Part shown: positions 12,801 through 21,825 of the stretch, piece by piece
Numbering within the stretch: the stretch's first letter is position 1
Layout: each line of letters starts with the position of its first letter
Source of the DNA: Gallibacterium trehalosifermentans
GTDB lineage: Bacteria > Pseudomonadota > Gammaproteobacteria > Enterobacterales > Pasteurellaceae
Assembly (NCBI RefSeq): GCF_042433055.1
Contig: NZ_JBHLWB010000001.1
Span: 496,001 to 560,000, forward strand
DNA: 64,000 bases
Direction: 5' to 3'
The notes under the pieces: generated by a model
Seen by the model: the letters and a program-made list of their open reading frames with translations, nothing else
Told to the model about the DNA's origin: nothing
The model's database searches: none
Translations under genes and position numbers: made by a program

Positions 12801-15800
12801 GCCCTCTTCAGCACTAATATTCGCTAATTTACTTTTTACCGTGTCGCTAAGGTCAATGGTGATTTTGCCCTCTTCGACTTTGGTATTAATATACTTGCTG
12901 TTATCTGTACCTGCTGCCCCTGCAATATTTAAGGTTTCCCCTAATTGGCGTGTGGTTGCTGTACCACTATCCGCCGAGAAGATTAAGCCTTTATTCACTG
13001 CGGTAGTTAATTGATCTATTGCATCTTTTACCGTTGTAGGCGTGGTGGTGTTTGTTCCAGTTCCAGTTCCTGTTCCACCTGAATTTACTGGTGTATAGGT
13101 ACTATTGTCTGTTACGCCTAATTTATTGGCTAATGCAGATAATTGAGAGAAGTTAACAGCATCGTTATTCTCTGTACCATTAGCAACACCTGTAATTTTC
13201 TTACTATTTAATTCTAAATTATCACCAAACGTTAATTTAGCTTTATTGTCAGCACCCGCAATAGAGGTGATGCCTGCTAAGGTGTCGCTAAGGTTAAATT
13301 TCACTACGCCACCATCTTCTACTACTGCTTTAGTATTGGTGCCATTAGTGAATTTTAATCCATCTGTTAATGATGTTTTCTTAGCTGCATCTGAATTAGC
13401 GGCATAGCTTAATTTACTGTCCTCAGATAAGCCGTCGATTTTCTTCTTAGTCGCTTCATCTAATTTAACCGTAACTGTTGTTCCAGTTGCAGCAGTGGTT
13501 AAACCATCATCGCCTTTAATATCGAATTTAATTGCCTCGGTTGATAATGTTTTTGTATCTGTATTACCACTATCAGATCCTAATTGAATAGTATTATCTG
13601 TTAATCCATTAGCATTGTTGATCTTCGTTTTTAAATCCTCAGCTAATTTCGTTTCAGTAACAGCACCATCTTTAATTTTGCCAGTTTCTACTGCATTATC
13701 TGCTAAATCAGAAACAGTGATAGTACCATCTGCAATTTTAGCGCCTGTTACCGCACCGTCTTGTATTTTTTCAGTTGTTACTGCATTGCTTGCTAATTTA
13801 GTTGAATCAATTCCACCATCTGCTACTTTCACTTTAACATCTTTTCCATTTACAGATGTTTCTATAGAAGCGTCCCCTTGTTTAACACCAAATACTATAT
13901 CTTCAGTTTGACCTAACGTTTGATCTGTGGTTGTGCCACTGTCTCCACTAATAGTGATTTTCTTATCTGCACTCGCCGTTGAACCATTGACATTATCTAA
14001 TTTATTTTTAGCTGTCTCTGTCAATTCAATCTTAATTTTTCCATTATCAACTTTCGTCGTTAAGTAATTAGATTGCCCCTCAATCGCTAAACTTTCGCCT
14101 AGTTTCTTAGATACAGTTCCATTATTTTCAGTGGTAAAGGTTAAGATTTTATTACCAATTTCACTTTTCGCAGCTTCAATCGCAGTATGTACGGCGCCTG
14201 AAGTAACTGCTTTAGTTCCATTTGCAGTAACAGTAGTATCTTTATTTAAAGTGATAGTAATATCGCTATTAGCACCAGTGGTTGTAATATCTGTGCCATC
14301 ACCTTTAATACCAAATGATAATCCACCCGATTTGCTTAACTCTTGGGTTTCTGTGCTATTAGTATTTCCATCTAATTTAATGGTTTGGTTGCCCTTAGCT
14401 ACGCCATCTGTGGTATTAATTAAGCCTAACTTATCTTTTACAGTCTGCGCTAAATCAAAATTAACAACACCATTGTCTCCTGTTGTGATGCTTAAATTAT
14501 CTGTAGGTGTAAAGACTAACCCTGTACTTAGAGTTGTTTTTTTGCTATTTCCAGTCTCAGTTGATGATTTATAGCTTAAATCTAGGTTAGATACGCCTAA
14601 TGCTGTTTTCCATTTAGTCGCATTATCGCCAGTTATATTACTTGCATCTGCTTTTGCATAATCAGTCGCTAGATTTGTTGTTCCCGCAGCGGTTTTAATG
14701 GTGTCGTTAGAGATATTGACTGCATAGGTTTTGGTCTTGCCGTCATTCTCTGTACCCTCTGTTACAGTGGTATTTGTTCCAGCAATCACTTTAACTGACT
14801 CTTTGGCTAAATCTCTAACCACACCTTTGCCTGCGTCAGTAAGATTACTTAAACCAGTGTCCGCTTTACCAGTTAACGCAGTCGCATCAGCTTTTTTCGC
14901 TAACTCGTCATCAACATAAGTTTTATCGGCTTTGTTTTTAACTTGCGCAAAAGTTGCGGCATCGCTGTCAGCGGTACCATTGGTTAGGTTGGTAATTTTC
15001 GCCCCATCGCTCACTTTGATATTACCGTTGTCAGCAGTAAGAGTTGGCGCATTAGTAGCCGTACCAAGTTTTAAGGTGTTAGTCGTGATACCTGTTGAGG
15101 TGATGTTCTCTAAATCTGTAATATTTTTCGCTAATTGGATAAATAAACCATTCTTACCACCAAAGACTTTGATATTGTTTTTAGTAAAGCCATCTTGAGC
15201 ATTTTCTGTTGTAGATGTACCGTAGATTGTTACTGGTGTTTCTGAATTAACTGCTCTTCTAATAACATCATTATTATCGCCCTTAAATCTTAAACTACCA
15301 GTACTAGCTTTATCCAACTTATCAACTATTTTGCTATCTAACGCCACAGTATAAATTTTGTGCCCATCAGTAGCGTCTGATGATGTTACATTAATTTGAT
15401 CAGCAGTACCTTGAACTTCGGAATGTTTTGCCGCATCGGCTTTCACCGCAGCAATCGCTTCATGTACATTCGTTTTCCCTGTACCACCAAGATCAGTAAT
15501 GGTATAGCTGCCATCAGTATTTAACGTTGCTGCTGTACCTAACGCAGTTTGGATTGAGCCTGCGAGGGTATTTAATACCGTATTGGTTGCAAATAATTGC
15601 GAACCATTAATCGCATCAGTTGAGGTTGCAGAAATTAACCCCGGTGCAACACCTTGTAGGCGACGGGTGCTATCGTCGCTACCAATCGTTACTATGCCAA
15701 ATAAACTAGTACCACCAGCAAAATTTGCAAAGTTTAAGCTACCAACGGTTTGGCTAGTATAACCTGTAGTATCACCTTTAGATGCTGTTGTTCCAACAAA

Positions 15801-18800
15801 TGCTGAAGCACGACCTAAATACACACTTGAAGGTTTAGATGCTGTAATATCATTACCTAATACTACTGTATCTTGTGCAGTACCTTCTATGGTATTACCT
15901 TTACCAACAGCTGTTGCTCTTGGAGCAGAAACTGTATTTCTTGTACCAAATGCACCTGAACTAGTTGCACTAACTGTACCAGAACCAACAACTAATGATT
16001 GGTTACCACTTGCTGTTGCTCCTTTACCAATAGCAATAGCCTCTGTACCATTAGTGTCATTATCACCTGCTACACCGCCACCAATAGCAATAGTTTCAGC
16101 ACTTTTCGCTGTTGAACGTGCACCTAGTGCAGTTGCATATGTCCCTGTTGCTTTTGCAGAAATACCTACAGTAGTCGCTCCTGATCCTGAAGCTATTGTA
16201 TTTGCACCTATAGCTATTGCACTATATCCTATTTTAGCATCTGTTCCTGTACCACCTGCTTTATTTCCTATTAATATTTCATTCCCTTTAGATGAACTTG
16301 CTGCTATTGCAGTAATTTGTGAACCTATAGCAATAGTATTTTTATCATTTGCTACTACTTGATACCCCATAGCAATAGAGCTTTCACCTTTTGCGTTTGC
16401 ATAAGGACCCGCAGCGACACTGTTCGCCCCTGTCGCACCTGAATTGGCTTTATCGTAGTTTGATCCCGATAATTGATCTTCGGCTGGTTTCTGAGTATTA
16501 ACGTTATACCAATTCACCCCGTCGCCAATGCCGAGTGCTTCTCTCCATTTATTGTATGCAGTTAGATTACTCGTTTTTGTAGGGACATTAGTTCCATCTA
16601 TTAAAGTAAATCCATCATTACCACTAGGATCTACAGAAGTTTTTAATGATTCTATTAATTTATCTTTATTGATACTTAAACTAAATGTATTCCCAGTGAG
16701 ATCGTTAGATTTTGTACCAGATAGACTTAAAATGCCTGATGTATCTGTGTTGGCGATGGTAACCGTTGGTTTTGCACCAACAATCGCATCACGTACCGCT
16801 TGCGCTGAAGCGAGTTTATTGAGATTTCCTGATTGTGTTGCTGTTGCCTCATTAGCGATTGTTGTTGCCACTTTTGGCGTAATGGTGAAGTTTTTCGCTT
16901 GACCATTTGTACCGCCAGTAGTGGTTACGGTGAGGTAATCATTACCCGCTGCTGTGATTAATGCAGTGATGGCATTTTTACCTGAGTTATTTATAGTAGA
17001 TAAGTCATTTTTCGCAAATGTATCATCTAACGTATCATTATCTATAGAGATAGTTAGCGAACTATCAGTAGCTGCAACTGTTTTAATAGCGCCTGAGCCT
17101 TTGATTGCAAAAGATGGGTTACTATCAATCGTTTTACCATTTGTTGTCCCAGTGTTACCTGTTAATGTAATGGTATTTTTTTGGAGGGCATTTAATTGTT
17201 TCCCTGTAACCGCATCGGTAGAGGTACTATTAAGTGCCGCGTCAGTTAATCCTGTTAACTTAATCGTACTATTTGTTGAATTGCTCTTCGCAAAGGTTAG
17301 CGTTGTTGCATTAGCATCTGGCGTTAACGTGATGTTGTTATTGGTATTAGGGTCTCTTGTACCCGCTGTCATTGTGGTTGTGCCTAATGCCAATGAACCA
17401 AATAATGGATTTTGTTTAATCCCAAATAGAATTTCGGTATTGTTACCATTTTTCTTATAATAGGTTTGCAGGTTGATATTTTCATATCGTCCATCAGTAT
17501 TGGCTCTTCCCCAACTATCCGATTTATAGGTAACGGTTGAGCCTAATGGTGCTTTACCGCTTGTTGTTGAGTCTGCCCCTGTTTCTGCGGCTAACGTGTA
17601 AGCGCCATTTTTAATAACAGAATAGAGTTGTGAACCGTTGATGGCATCAGTGGAGTTTTCGCTAATTAAGCCTGACGCAACCCCTTGTAAACGGCGAGCA
17701 GTATCATTACTTCCTATACTTACTATACTTGGAGGATTTGCACCACTAAAGTTTCCAAATGTAGTTCCATCTACTATAACTGAAGAATATGCAGTACCTG
17801 TAGCTTGAGATCTCTCATTAGTTACAACACCACTTCCATTTCCTAATATTACGGCTCCGTCTTTGTTAACATCAACACCATTTCCTATTACAAAAGTATT
17901 AGCTGAAGAAATGGTATTCCCATTCCCGAATGCGCCTGAGTTATTTCCTGAAACTTTATTGCTATTCCCGAGAATAATAGATAGTGAACCTGCAGTAAAA
18001 GATCCATTAGCTGGTGGCTGGTTATTATCTGAACCAATTACGATCGCTTTGCTGTTGTTGGCAATGCTGTTCACCCCGAGTACGATTGCATTTCCTTGTT
18101 CCTTGCCATCTGCAACAGAATACGCCCCAATCGCAATACTGTTCCAGCTCGATGCTGAGGTCTGCGTACCTAACGCAATCGTATTCACATAATTTGCTTT
18201 TGCTTCAAAACCAATCGCAATCGCACGTTTTCCACCTAGTTGATTATTTGCAGTCCCTGTTGTCTCAAGCGTGGCAGCTTTCCAACCAAAAGCAATCGAG
18301 TCGTCGCCTTTTGCGCCGTCATTTTCATAGTTGGTATCAGTTTTACTTGGTACTGTACCTAAACGACCTTTCTTCGCATCGGTATTATCGGCTGTACTAG
18401 CTCTTTCAATCGCTGCCAAGAAGCTATCTAAGTTTGTTTGATCGGCTTCACTCATTTCTGCGCCACCAGATGCGGCAGTACGATTAATTTCCGCTTCTTG
18501 TGCTTTTAACTGGTCTGCCGTATTTAAATATTTATTACCGCCTGCGTCTGTATTTAAGGCATTAATTTTATTCTCTAGGTCTTGCAATGCCTGTCTATCA
18601 AAATTTTCTTTCCCAAATTTCTGCCGTGCTTTGATATATAAGAGTTGTTCTTTTAATTTTACATAGCGCTCATAATTATCAAATAACACTAAGCTGCTGG
18701 CTAATTTCCCTGCTTCCGAGGTAGCGTTTTCATTAATCGATAAATATTGCACGCCACCTTCGCTACTGATATCCGCAATTTGTGCATTAAAACGTTCTTC

Positions 18801-20879
18801 GATGGTTTTTAACTGTGCCACGTTTACTGCATCGGTATCGCGATAACCTGATGCCACGTTAACAATACGGCGCTCTTGTCCTTTGCCTCCAACAGACACC
18901 ACCCCAGTATTGACAGAAGTCAGAATCGCAATCGCTCCTTTTGCTTTCCAAGGTTCTTTAAGGAGTTCTGCTGCGGTATAGTCTGTTCTGGAGCCAACCC
19001 CTAACGCTATTGAGTTATTTAACCAAGCCGTAGCGCCTTGACCAATCGCCATCGCTCTATTACCACGATAATCAGCATGGACATTTCCCGCATTAGCTAC
19101 ATTTGTAACATCGGTTAAGTTAGCACTTTTTGCAATAACTCTTGCGCCTTGCCCTAATGCGAGAGCACTTTCTATTGTTGCCGCTGATTCTATTTTAGCG
19201 CCCGCCCCTATTACCACGGATAAGCTACTATTGTTATTAATCGCTGAGTTATTCCCAATCGCTACAGATCCTCTAGAACCCTCTCCGATAAATGAATTTG
19301 TCCCCATCGCAACGGAAAAACCAGCATCACCTAGTATTCTTGATTTTGTCCCGATTGCAACGGTATTGTGTGAGTTAGTATAGGCTCGTGTTCCTGAAAT
19401 AAAGGAATCTGAGCCGTTTCCATACGCAGAGACCCCTAATACGATCGTATTATTCGCTGCAGAGTTAACATAGGAATAAGAACCTATTGCAAAAGAGTTT
19501 TTCGCATCAGCTAATGCAGAATAACCGATCGCTAAGGAGTTGTGTTTAACCGCAAAGGTTCGAGAACCGATTGCAATCGCATTATTTTCAACTTGATCAT
19601 CACTAATTTGTTGTTGCGTTTTCTTGATATCTGTTGAACCTATCGTTAAATAAGCATTACCTGTTTCATTTAAAGGTAATCCATTTTGTAAAACACTATC
19701 ATATTCTGCATTTAATTCAGCTAATTTTGTTGCATAATTAGCATCGTTTGTTTCCAGTGCTAATGCAGCATATTTACCCACTAAAACTCTTGTTTTATTT
19801 GTATTAAACGCCGCATTGGCAGCGACTTCCGAACCGATCGCGATGGAGCGCGCACCTACCGCTCTTGCTTTATATCCATATGCCATTGAGCCTTGGCTGG
19901 TCGATTCAGTTAAGTTACCAATCGCAACAGATTGCGCCGCAAATACCCGCGATTGTTCCCCCATCGCCGTACCGCCTATTGCATCGTCAGCAACAAACGC
20001 ACGAATCCCCACGGCGGTGGATTTATCGGCTAATGCAAAAGAGAGTGAACCTAATGCGGTTGATACTTCACCGCCCGCAACAGTACGCGAACCAATCGCA
20101 ATCGCCCCACGTTTTGCAGCATAGGTTGGCGAGAAAACGCGATAATCTTTGCCATTTACCGTTTGATTATAAAAGGTATCAAATTCACCTTTATTCTTAT
20201 AATAAAAATTATCAGTCCATAATTTGGAATAGAGCTGACTTATAGTTGCTGTAGGTAACTTATCCGCATAAGCTGAAGTGTTATAATCCGATGAACCGAT
20301 CAAGTCATCACTACCGATTGCAATCGAACTTTCCCCTTGCGCAAAAACGTTTGAACCTAATGCAGTAGATTGTGATGAGGCTGCAGAACGTTCCCCAACA
20401 ACCGTTGCTTGTTGACCTTTACCTTTAGAATTCGATCCCACAACAGTTTGACCATCTTGCCACGTTGTTGTAGCAGCTTTACCAATCGCCACACTATTAT
20501 TACCATCGGCTAATGAGGCATAACCAATCGAAACGGAGCCATCGCCAGTTCCCGCTAATATATCGTCATTTTTACCCTCTTCTATATTTAATGAGACTGA
20601 GTTAGCACCTGATTTACTTGCATTATTCCAAGGTGCGATTGTACCGTATCTGGTTGCTACGTTATCAGCAAACGCAAGATTAGGTGAACCTAATAAACCT
20701 AATGTAAAGAGGACGGCTGCTGAAATTGCGCTAAATAAAAATCCTTTTCCTTTAGCACTGACTTCACCTGCTTGTCCGAGCTGTTCTGCTTTCTCTTTAC
20801 CATGACTTTTTGTCAACTCAGAAACTGCAACAAACTCGTTTCTTGTTTTATCAAAAATCACTCTAAAAATATGGTTCAT
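3816..20879 (-). CDS. Giant trimeric autotransporter adhesin (YadA/Hia type), 5687 aa
   Basis: A surface adhesin of the type Vc secretion family, expected to form a homotrimeric fibre anchored in the outer membrane. Residues 1-71 are an extended signal peptide (MNHIFRVIFDKTRNEFVAVS, then a hydrophobic core ending NLAFA). YadA-head repeats of the form SxAIG / AxGxxS occur in three blocks (about residues 90-620, 860-1060 and 1480-1720), each followed by a neck of the RRLQGVASGLIS...TDAINGSQL type. A very long stalk follows, with many AVTTEKIxDGAV and GxLKFTNGTN modules and four collagen-like GxxGxx segments. The last 75 or so residues are the YadA anchor, ending VGVGAGVGFYFK. It is far longer than YadA or Hia. 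The ATG has a good AAGGAAG Shine-Dalgarno. Confidence 0.95.
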   Translation of the reverse strand: MNHIFRVIFDKTRNEFVAVSELTKSHGKEKAEQLGQAGEVSAKGKGFLFSAISAAVLFTLGLLGSPNLAFADNVATRYGTIAPWNNASKSGANSVSLNIEEGKNDDILAGTGDGSVSIGYASLADGNNSVAIGKAATTTWQDGQTVVGSNSKGKGQQATVVGERSAASSQSTALGSNVFAQGESSIAIGSDDLIGSSDYNTSAYADKLPTATISQLYSKLWTDNFYYKNKGEFDTFYNQTVNGKDYRVFSPTYAAKRGAIAIGSRTVAGGEVSTALGSLSFALADKSTAVGIRAFVADDAIGGTAMGEQSRVFAAQSVAIGNLTESTSQGSMAYGYKARAVGARSIAIGSEVAANAAFNTNKTRVLVGKYAALALETNDANYATKLAELNAEYDSVLQNGLPLNETGNAYLTIGSTDIKKTQQQISDDQVENNAIAIGSRTFAVKHNSLAIGYSALADAKNSFAIGSYSYVNSAANNTIVLGVSAYGNGSDSFISGTRAYTNSHNTVAIGTKSRILGDAGFSVAMGTNSFIGEGSRGSVAIGNNSAINNNSSLSVVIGAGAKIESAATIESALALGQGARVIAKSANLTDVTNVANAGNVHADYRGNRAMAIGQGATAWLNNSIALGVGSRTDYTAAELLKEPWKAKGAIAILTSVNTGVVSVGGKGQERRIVNVASGYRDTDAVNVAQLKTIEERFNAQIADISSEGGVQYLSINENATSEAGKLASSLVLFDNYERYVKLKEQLLYIKARQKFGKENFDRQALQDLENKINALNTDAGGNKYLNTADQLKAQEAEINRTAASGGAEMSEADQTNLDSFLAAIERASTADNTDAKKGRLGTVPSKTDTNYENDGAKGDDSIAFGWKAATLETTGTANNQLGGKRAIAIGFEAKANYVNTIALGTQTSASSWNSIAIGAYSVADGKEQGNAIVLGVNSIANNSKAIVIGSDNNQPPANGSFTAGSLSIILGNSNKVSGNNSGAFGNGNTISSANTFVIGNGVDVNKDGAVILGNGSGVVTNERSQATGTAYSSVIVDGTTFGNFSGANPPSIVSIGSNDTARRLQGVASGLISENSTDAINGSQLYSVIKNGAYTLAAETGADSTTSGKAPLGSTVTYKSDSWGRANTDGRYENINLQTYYKKNGNNTEILFGIKQNPLFGSLALGTTTMTAGTRDPNTNNNITLTPDANATTLTFAKSNSTNSTIKLTGLTDAALNSTSTDAVTGKQLNALQKNTITLTGNTGTTNGKTIDSNPSFAIKGSGAIKTVAATDSSLTISIDNDTLDDTFAKNDLSTINNSGKNAITALITAAGNDYLTVTTTGGTNGQAKNFTITPKVATTIANEATATQSGNLNKLASAQAVRDAIVGAKPTVTIANTDTSGILSLSGTKSNDLTGNTFSLSINKDKLIESLKTSVDPSGNDGFTLIDGTNVPTKTSNLTAYNKWREALGIGDGVNWYNVNTQKPAEDQLSGSNYDKANSGATGANSVAAGPYANAKGESSIAMGYQVVANDKNTIAIGSQITAIAASSSKGNEILIGNKAGGTGTDAKIGYSAIAIGANTIASGSGATTVGISAKATGTYATALGARSTAKSAETIAIGGGVAGDNDTNGTEAIAIGKGATASGNQSLVVGSGTVSATSSGAFGTRNTVSAPRATAVGKGNTIEGTAQDTVVLGNDITASKPSSVYLGRASAFVGTTASKGDTTGYTSQTVGSLNFANFAGGTSLFGIVTIGSDDSTRRLQGVAPGLISATSTDAINGSQLFATNTVLNTLAGSIQTALGTAATLNTDGSYTITDLGGTGKTNVHEAIAAVKADAAKHSEVQGTADQINVTSSDATDGHKIYTVALDSKIVDKLDKASTGSLRFKGDNNDVIRRAVNSETPVTIYGTSTTENAQDGFTKNNIKVFGGKNGLFIQLAKNITDLENITSTGITTNTLKLGTATNAPTLTADNGNIKVSDGAKITNLTNGTADSDAATFAQVKNKADKTYVDDELAKKADATALTGKADTGLSNLTDAGKGVVRDLAKESVKVIAGTNTTVTEGTENDGKTKTYAVNISNDTIKTAAGTTNLATDYAKADASNITGDNATKWKTALGVSNLDLSYKSSTETGNSKKTTLSTGLVFTPTDNLSITTGDNGVVNFDLAQTVKDKLGLINTTDGVAKGNQTIKLDGNTNSTETQELSKSGGLSFGIKGDGTDITTTGANSDITITLNKDTTVTANGTKAVTSGAVHTAIEAAKSEIGNKILTFTTENNGTVSKKLGESLAIEGQSNYLTTKVDNGKIKIELTETAKNKLDNVNGSTASADKKITISGDSGTTTDQTLGQTEDIVFGVKQGDASIETSVNGKDVKVKVADGGIDSTKLASNAVTTEKIQDGAVTGAKIADGTITVSDLADNAVETGKIKDGAVTETKLAEDLKTKINNANGLTDNTIQLGSDSGNTDTKTLSTEAIKFDIKGDDGLTTAATGTTVTVKLDEATKKKIDGLSEDSKLSYAANSDAAKKTSLTDGLKFTNGTNTKAVVEDGGVVKFNLSDTLAGITSIAGADNKAKLTFGDNLELNSKKITGVANGTENNDAVNFSQLSALANKLGVTDNSTYTPVNSGGTGTGTGTNTTTPTTVKDAIDQLTTAVNKGLIFSADSGTATTRQLGETLNIAGAAGTDNSKYINTKVEEGKITIDLSDTVKSKLANISAEEGATAAKASQKIKLTAGDNKSTTAQTLGQENDIDFGVVNDGNTIVTTADGNKIKIKVADGGIGEDQLADNAVTTAKINDGAVTEAKLGEDLKAKINNASTTAASLAANTIKLTGDNNSLTDTQRLDKENGLSFAITGANGDITTNASGAGVTLTLNKATGITENETKVASAGTVFSAIKNAKTKVTAKASEENKTNLITVETTTGEGIAADNVTVSLTKETLVTNLNDTFAKRDGSNLADTDVAKFKEKLGLNNVSNSNTIKYTANGATDKKSVTFENGFNFSDGTNTTATVDDAGVVKFNLKDQLTGISSISKGTGDNAVTITLTEKNGTTPASVGFGGAKLTGVAKGTSDTDAVNYSQLSALANSLGATTGNDGTITGPTFTTPIKGSTDDNTTASNPTSAKDAIDDLIAAVNKGIKFGADLEDPTTKYLGDTLTVKSGNITDNGKTYVSTNLKTKVDNNNIIVGFSENPEFKDLTLKDGTSGVKLTPSDGKLTLSKAPAATGDNADNKVVLEGLKDGTTADSAVTKGTIDKLKETIGLPKDGTNGINGVDGRDGTNGEVTNHYGIPKNGTDGATGPAGRDGLNGTTFANKVQGLRDGVAGTVVYTDESGNRVLAENGKYYTTATVDGKKKANDGLWYDADKVNADGTLNDTNAIGSTLATLAGADATKVLTNDKVILSTVNPDGRTNEPVRLANLASVLGAPTETTDNGTVTVTKTADAQAKIEKLIAGQNQDGANLNLSRAVTAQDLQTLAIAGIKFNADSGGERTLALGKTVTFKGHSTGSADTNNLKKYIETSTEDGVVNIKLSDEVKTKLDGISGDGKLVYKANSQTDTPAKKVSLSDGLDFTNGTNTTAAVEENGVVKFSLNDTLTGIDSISSKATNGQTAAKISLTPSNGTADSTPTVSVNDAKLTGLANGSIAKGSKDAVTGDQLNALVEKVGTGAINGVDGRDGANGTTAKDYGIPNNGTNGLAGPAGKDGLNGTTMANKVQGLRDGVAGTVVYTDEDGNRVLAENGKYYTTATVDGKKKANDGLWYDATQVNEDGTVQNGATGKTLAQLANNDTTKVLANDKVILSSVNPDGTTTAPVTLGNLASLLGGASAATTGDDAKTKEQVAQEKIATLLGKDATTDANYLKRVVTGADLQTLALAGLDFVGNDGAIVHRNLGTKLAIVGKLNENSNAGATVTESDYSSDNLATFTDAANNLVRIAMLKAPKFEEVTLSKDGNGVKLTPTEEGLTLSKDPAATDTNADNRVVLKGLKDGDTPDSAVTKAGLEKLKDELGVNPANGIDGRQGTGTNTSTTIVQRGVPGKKGDTGDTGNTGATGAVGPAGLDGQNGTTLANKVQSLRDGVAGAMVYTDESGNRLLAENGTYYKTELVGDKVKANDGLWYDAADVNEDGSVKAGKTGQTLAQLATGNNADKVVNSKDVILSSVNPDGSTTAPVTIANLKDNLTVTPTDAEITTKVEAIRAENNAENNGKTEEELKALAKQQLVDEKVQAAVGGLLTKDSGLDRAVTLKDLQTVAKAGLTFVGNDEVKVHRSLSETLTIKGEGVAKDASTGFASASGNINVKGNADTLEIQLAKDLGNITSIGNGTGDQAAKFTFTAGTPESTENGVTTPETAPTISANNAKLTGLAKGDVAAGSTDAVTGDQLNSLVQDIGTSGANGIDGKNGKDGKTVVGQRGVPGANGENGTALVGPAGKDGQNGTTLANKVQSLRDGIAGTMVYTDESGNRLLAENGKYYKTELVGDKVKANDGLWYNATDVNEDGSPKAGKTGQTLDELAHANNNEHADKIVANDKVILSTVNPDGATTTPVKVANLASALGNLTGADDAAKRTDAETKVKTLLGKTAPADSNYLSRAATAADLQVLAKAGLSFTGNNTDQSVHRDLGTTLTIKGDGTPAGDFASAKNNINVKVDNDQLIIELAKRLENLEQATFTKAATAANGDTPAQPAVTTTVSGDGVRITPKNAEGTADDTAKQVSLTDKGLDNGGNRIQNVGAPEENTDATTKKYVDDATAKATTTVTGSGAAVVTTTVDDTTKATTYNVHVDKTTAYVDENGNVLTKVGDTYYNAGDKVYIAGKDGEEGKWYNKDDVVDGKPKENATALANGDIPTEATPAGATFVDQNGNANPIVVNNVKSVIDPNNGTATTDGGTTAPLTGKAFTDALNTAAGEKPNAAVNVSDLKAVNDIANKGWVIKTEAAGGAVENTGYTDGETINPDNNTLTFAAGEHIKLTQEAGKITIATDNTKIVNEVIAEGGLPIRYVNEAGETVYRTGEKDGKPVFNTKQDGSGTNVEPEDVKTALASPAGENGAPANLTNVKSGLGLTGKANNTAPTANANTPDDTVEKAAARALNNPEAISAETARTVIAGTDHDGKDGEDGKNGGLLTKSGAALNNAATVGDLQAVAQAGLNFAGNTGEVHSPLGTKVTIQGEGTVAGNTAADNITVAADKDTNTLTVKLAEDLRNLKSAIFEAADGNDADTDPDSIVRIDGNGLAFVEKDDDGNYTEITTAPTITKEGIDAKDTEIKGVKSAVELKDKADGSKETYLEALKETATAEVGTDSRNKADRAVNVADLNSAVEGLTDKGFGLTSDGTTGDAPTVKLGDTVKVEHGRNTKVSAVEKDENNNIISYHIDVDGIPMAYVNAAGDVLANIGGKFYVVNKDGTINLTNKVMKDGQEVEADTKIAGVKLVNPQGDQSKGGDAQKLGNVADGALTAGSNEAVNGGQIADILGADVTKEEVEENGQKVTKTKVTNKNPNITKGIGNTGETTITEAIAASRSTVTVQKDEKNLTVTEEKAADKSTTYKVGLSRTPNFDKVELVTNADEDGNTHKVALSASRDQLGNVLNVGTPEVVDPATGQTTTPANLTRIAGVANGQLDTDAANMGQLREVGRTLETKIITLDKKVNKMNNELRAGIAGAIATANLPQAAVAGSGMVSVAAGTYGGQNAVAVGLSKVSDNGKVVLKFSSSSDSQGKVGVGAGVGFYFK
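7490..11190 (-). repeat. Four long collagen-like repeat modules inside the adhesin gene
   Basis: Four copies lie at about 11190-10850, 9970-9655, 8945-8600 and 7815-7490, spaced 1.0-1.2 kb apart. Each encodes GxxGxx collagen-like triplets (for example GVDGRDGTNG and GPAGKDGLNG), then a conserved block NGTT.ANKVQ.LRDG.AGT, then VYTDESGNR.LAENGKYY and NDGLWY. The two C-terminal copies are very similar at DNA level, as are the two N-terminal ones, suggesting recent duplication. The spacing regions carry matching SS.VNPDG..T.PV and DLQ.LA.AGL segments, so the true period is the whole 1.1-kb block. Confidence 0.85.
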
Positions 20880-21297
20880 ATTAGGTTCTTCCTTTCTTTA
20901 CGATTAAATATCTATTTACTAAATTTGCAATAAATTCGGTTGTTTGCTTTAGGAAAGCAATGACATCTTGCCAGCTGACTGCTGTTTTTTGCTTCTGTGA
21001 ACTGCAAACTATTTACAAAAAAACGGGCAGGATTTTAGCAGAAATATAAAGCACCGTAAAGATAGAAATAGTCTTTTATAAATATTTTCGTTTTGCTTTA
21101 CTCAAGTGCTTAAAATAACATCATTGATATGATGATATTTATATCCTTTCGTTTATTCATTCTTACATTTTTGCAAAAAACATTTTTCTCTAACCAACTG
21201 ATAAAAAAGAAAAATTACAATAAAATTTCTTAACTAACGTTACAAATAATGTATTTTTCTTTGAATAAAAATAGAACTGTAAATATCGCTATCCTTA

Positions 21298-21307
21298 GGG
21301 GGGGGGG
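21298..21307. repeat. Poly-G tract (10 G), possible phase-variation tract
   Basis: Ten consecutive G on the plus strand, 419 bases upstream of the adhesin start, in very AT-rich DNA. Homopolymer tracts of this length slip during replication and control surface genes in Pasteurellaceae and Neisseria. Whether this one lies in a promoter is not known. Confidence 0.6.
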
Positions 21308-21684
21308 AAATTCATTTTTACTGCATTAACTTATCTATTTTTTCTATTAATTTAATCATTTTTACCTATTTTATTTGGTTATTTTCTGCACTTAGTAAAA
21401 GCCAAAATTTACATTAATATACAATTAACCCATTCTTGATCCACATCAATTTATTTACATTTTCTTAACACATTGATTTCTTTTGCTTTTTTACTCTTTT
21501 TGTCAATCTCACCCCACCCGCCACTCAGCGTGAGAAAATTAGCCACCCACCGCACATTACTGCTTCCCTTTCTCCTGCCCACCTCTTTATATAAGAGGTT
21601 ATTTCAGCAATCACCCCTCAACCTGCCTATTTTTCACGCAAATAAAGTTTCTGGATATTTTTTGATTTAGCTCAAGTATTTTTT

Positions 21685-21696
21685 GGGGGGGGGGGG
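21685..21696. repeat. Poly-G tract (12 G), possible phase-variation tract
   Basis: Twelve consecutive G on the plus strand, 806 bases upstream of the adhesin start, inside AT-rich DNA with no recognisable gene. It is a second homopolymer tract in the same intergenic region. Confidence 0.6.
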
Positions 21697-21825
21697 AGTT
21701 GTATTTTTTTGTGTTGTTTAAATGCTTTTTGTTAAAAGAAGGAAGCTTAACTTGTAAGTGTGATGGGGGCGTTTGCTTATTCAGGCAAGCACAAGGGAAA
21801 AGCACTCTTCTAAACAGCACATATA

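Noticed and set aside
4428..20245. Many open frames of 60-190 codons on the plus strand opposite the giant adhesin gene
   Set aside because: They follow the repetitive Ala/Thr/Gly/Asn-rich codon pattern of the adhesin gene, give low-complexity products with no family motifs or ribosome sites, and repeat with its modules.
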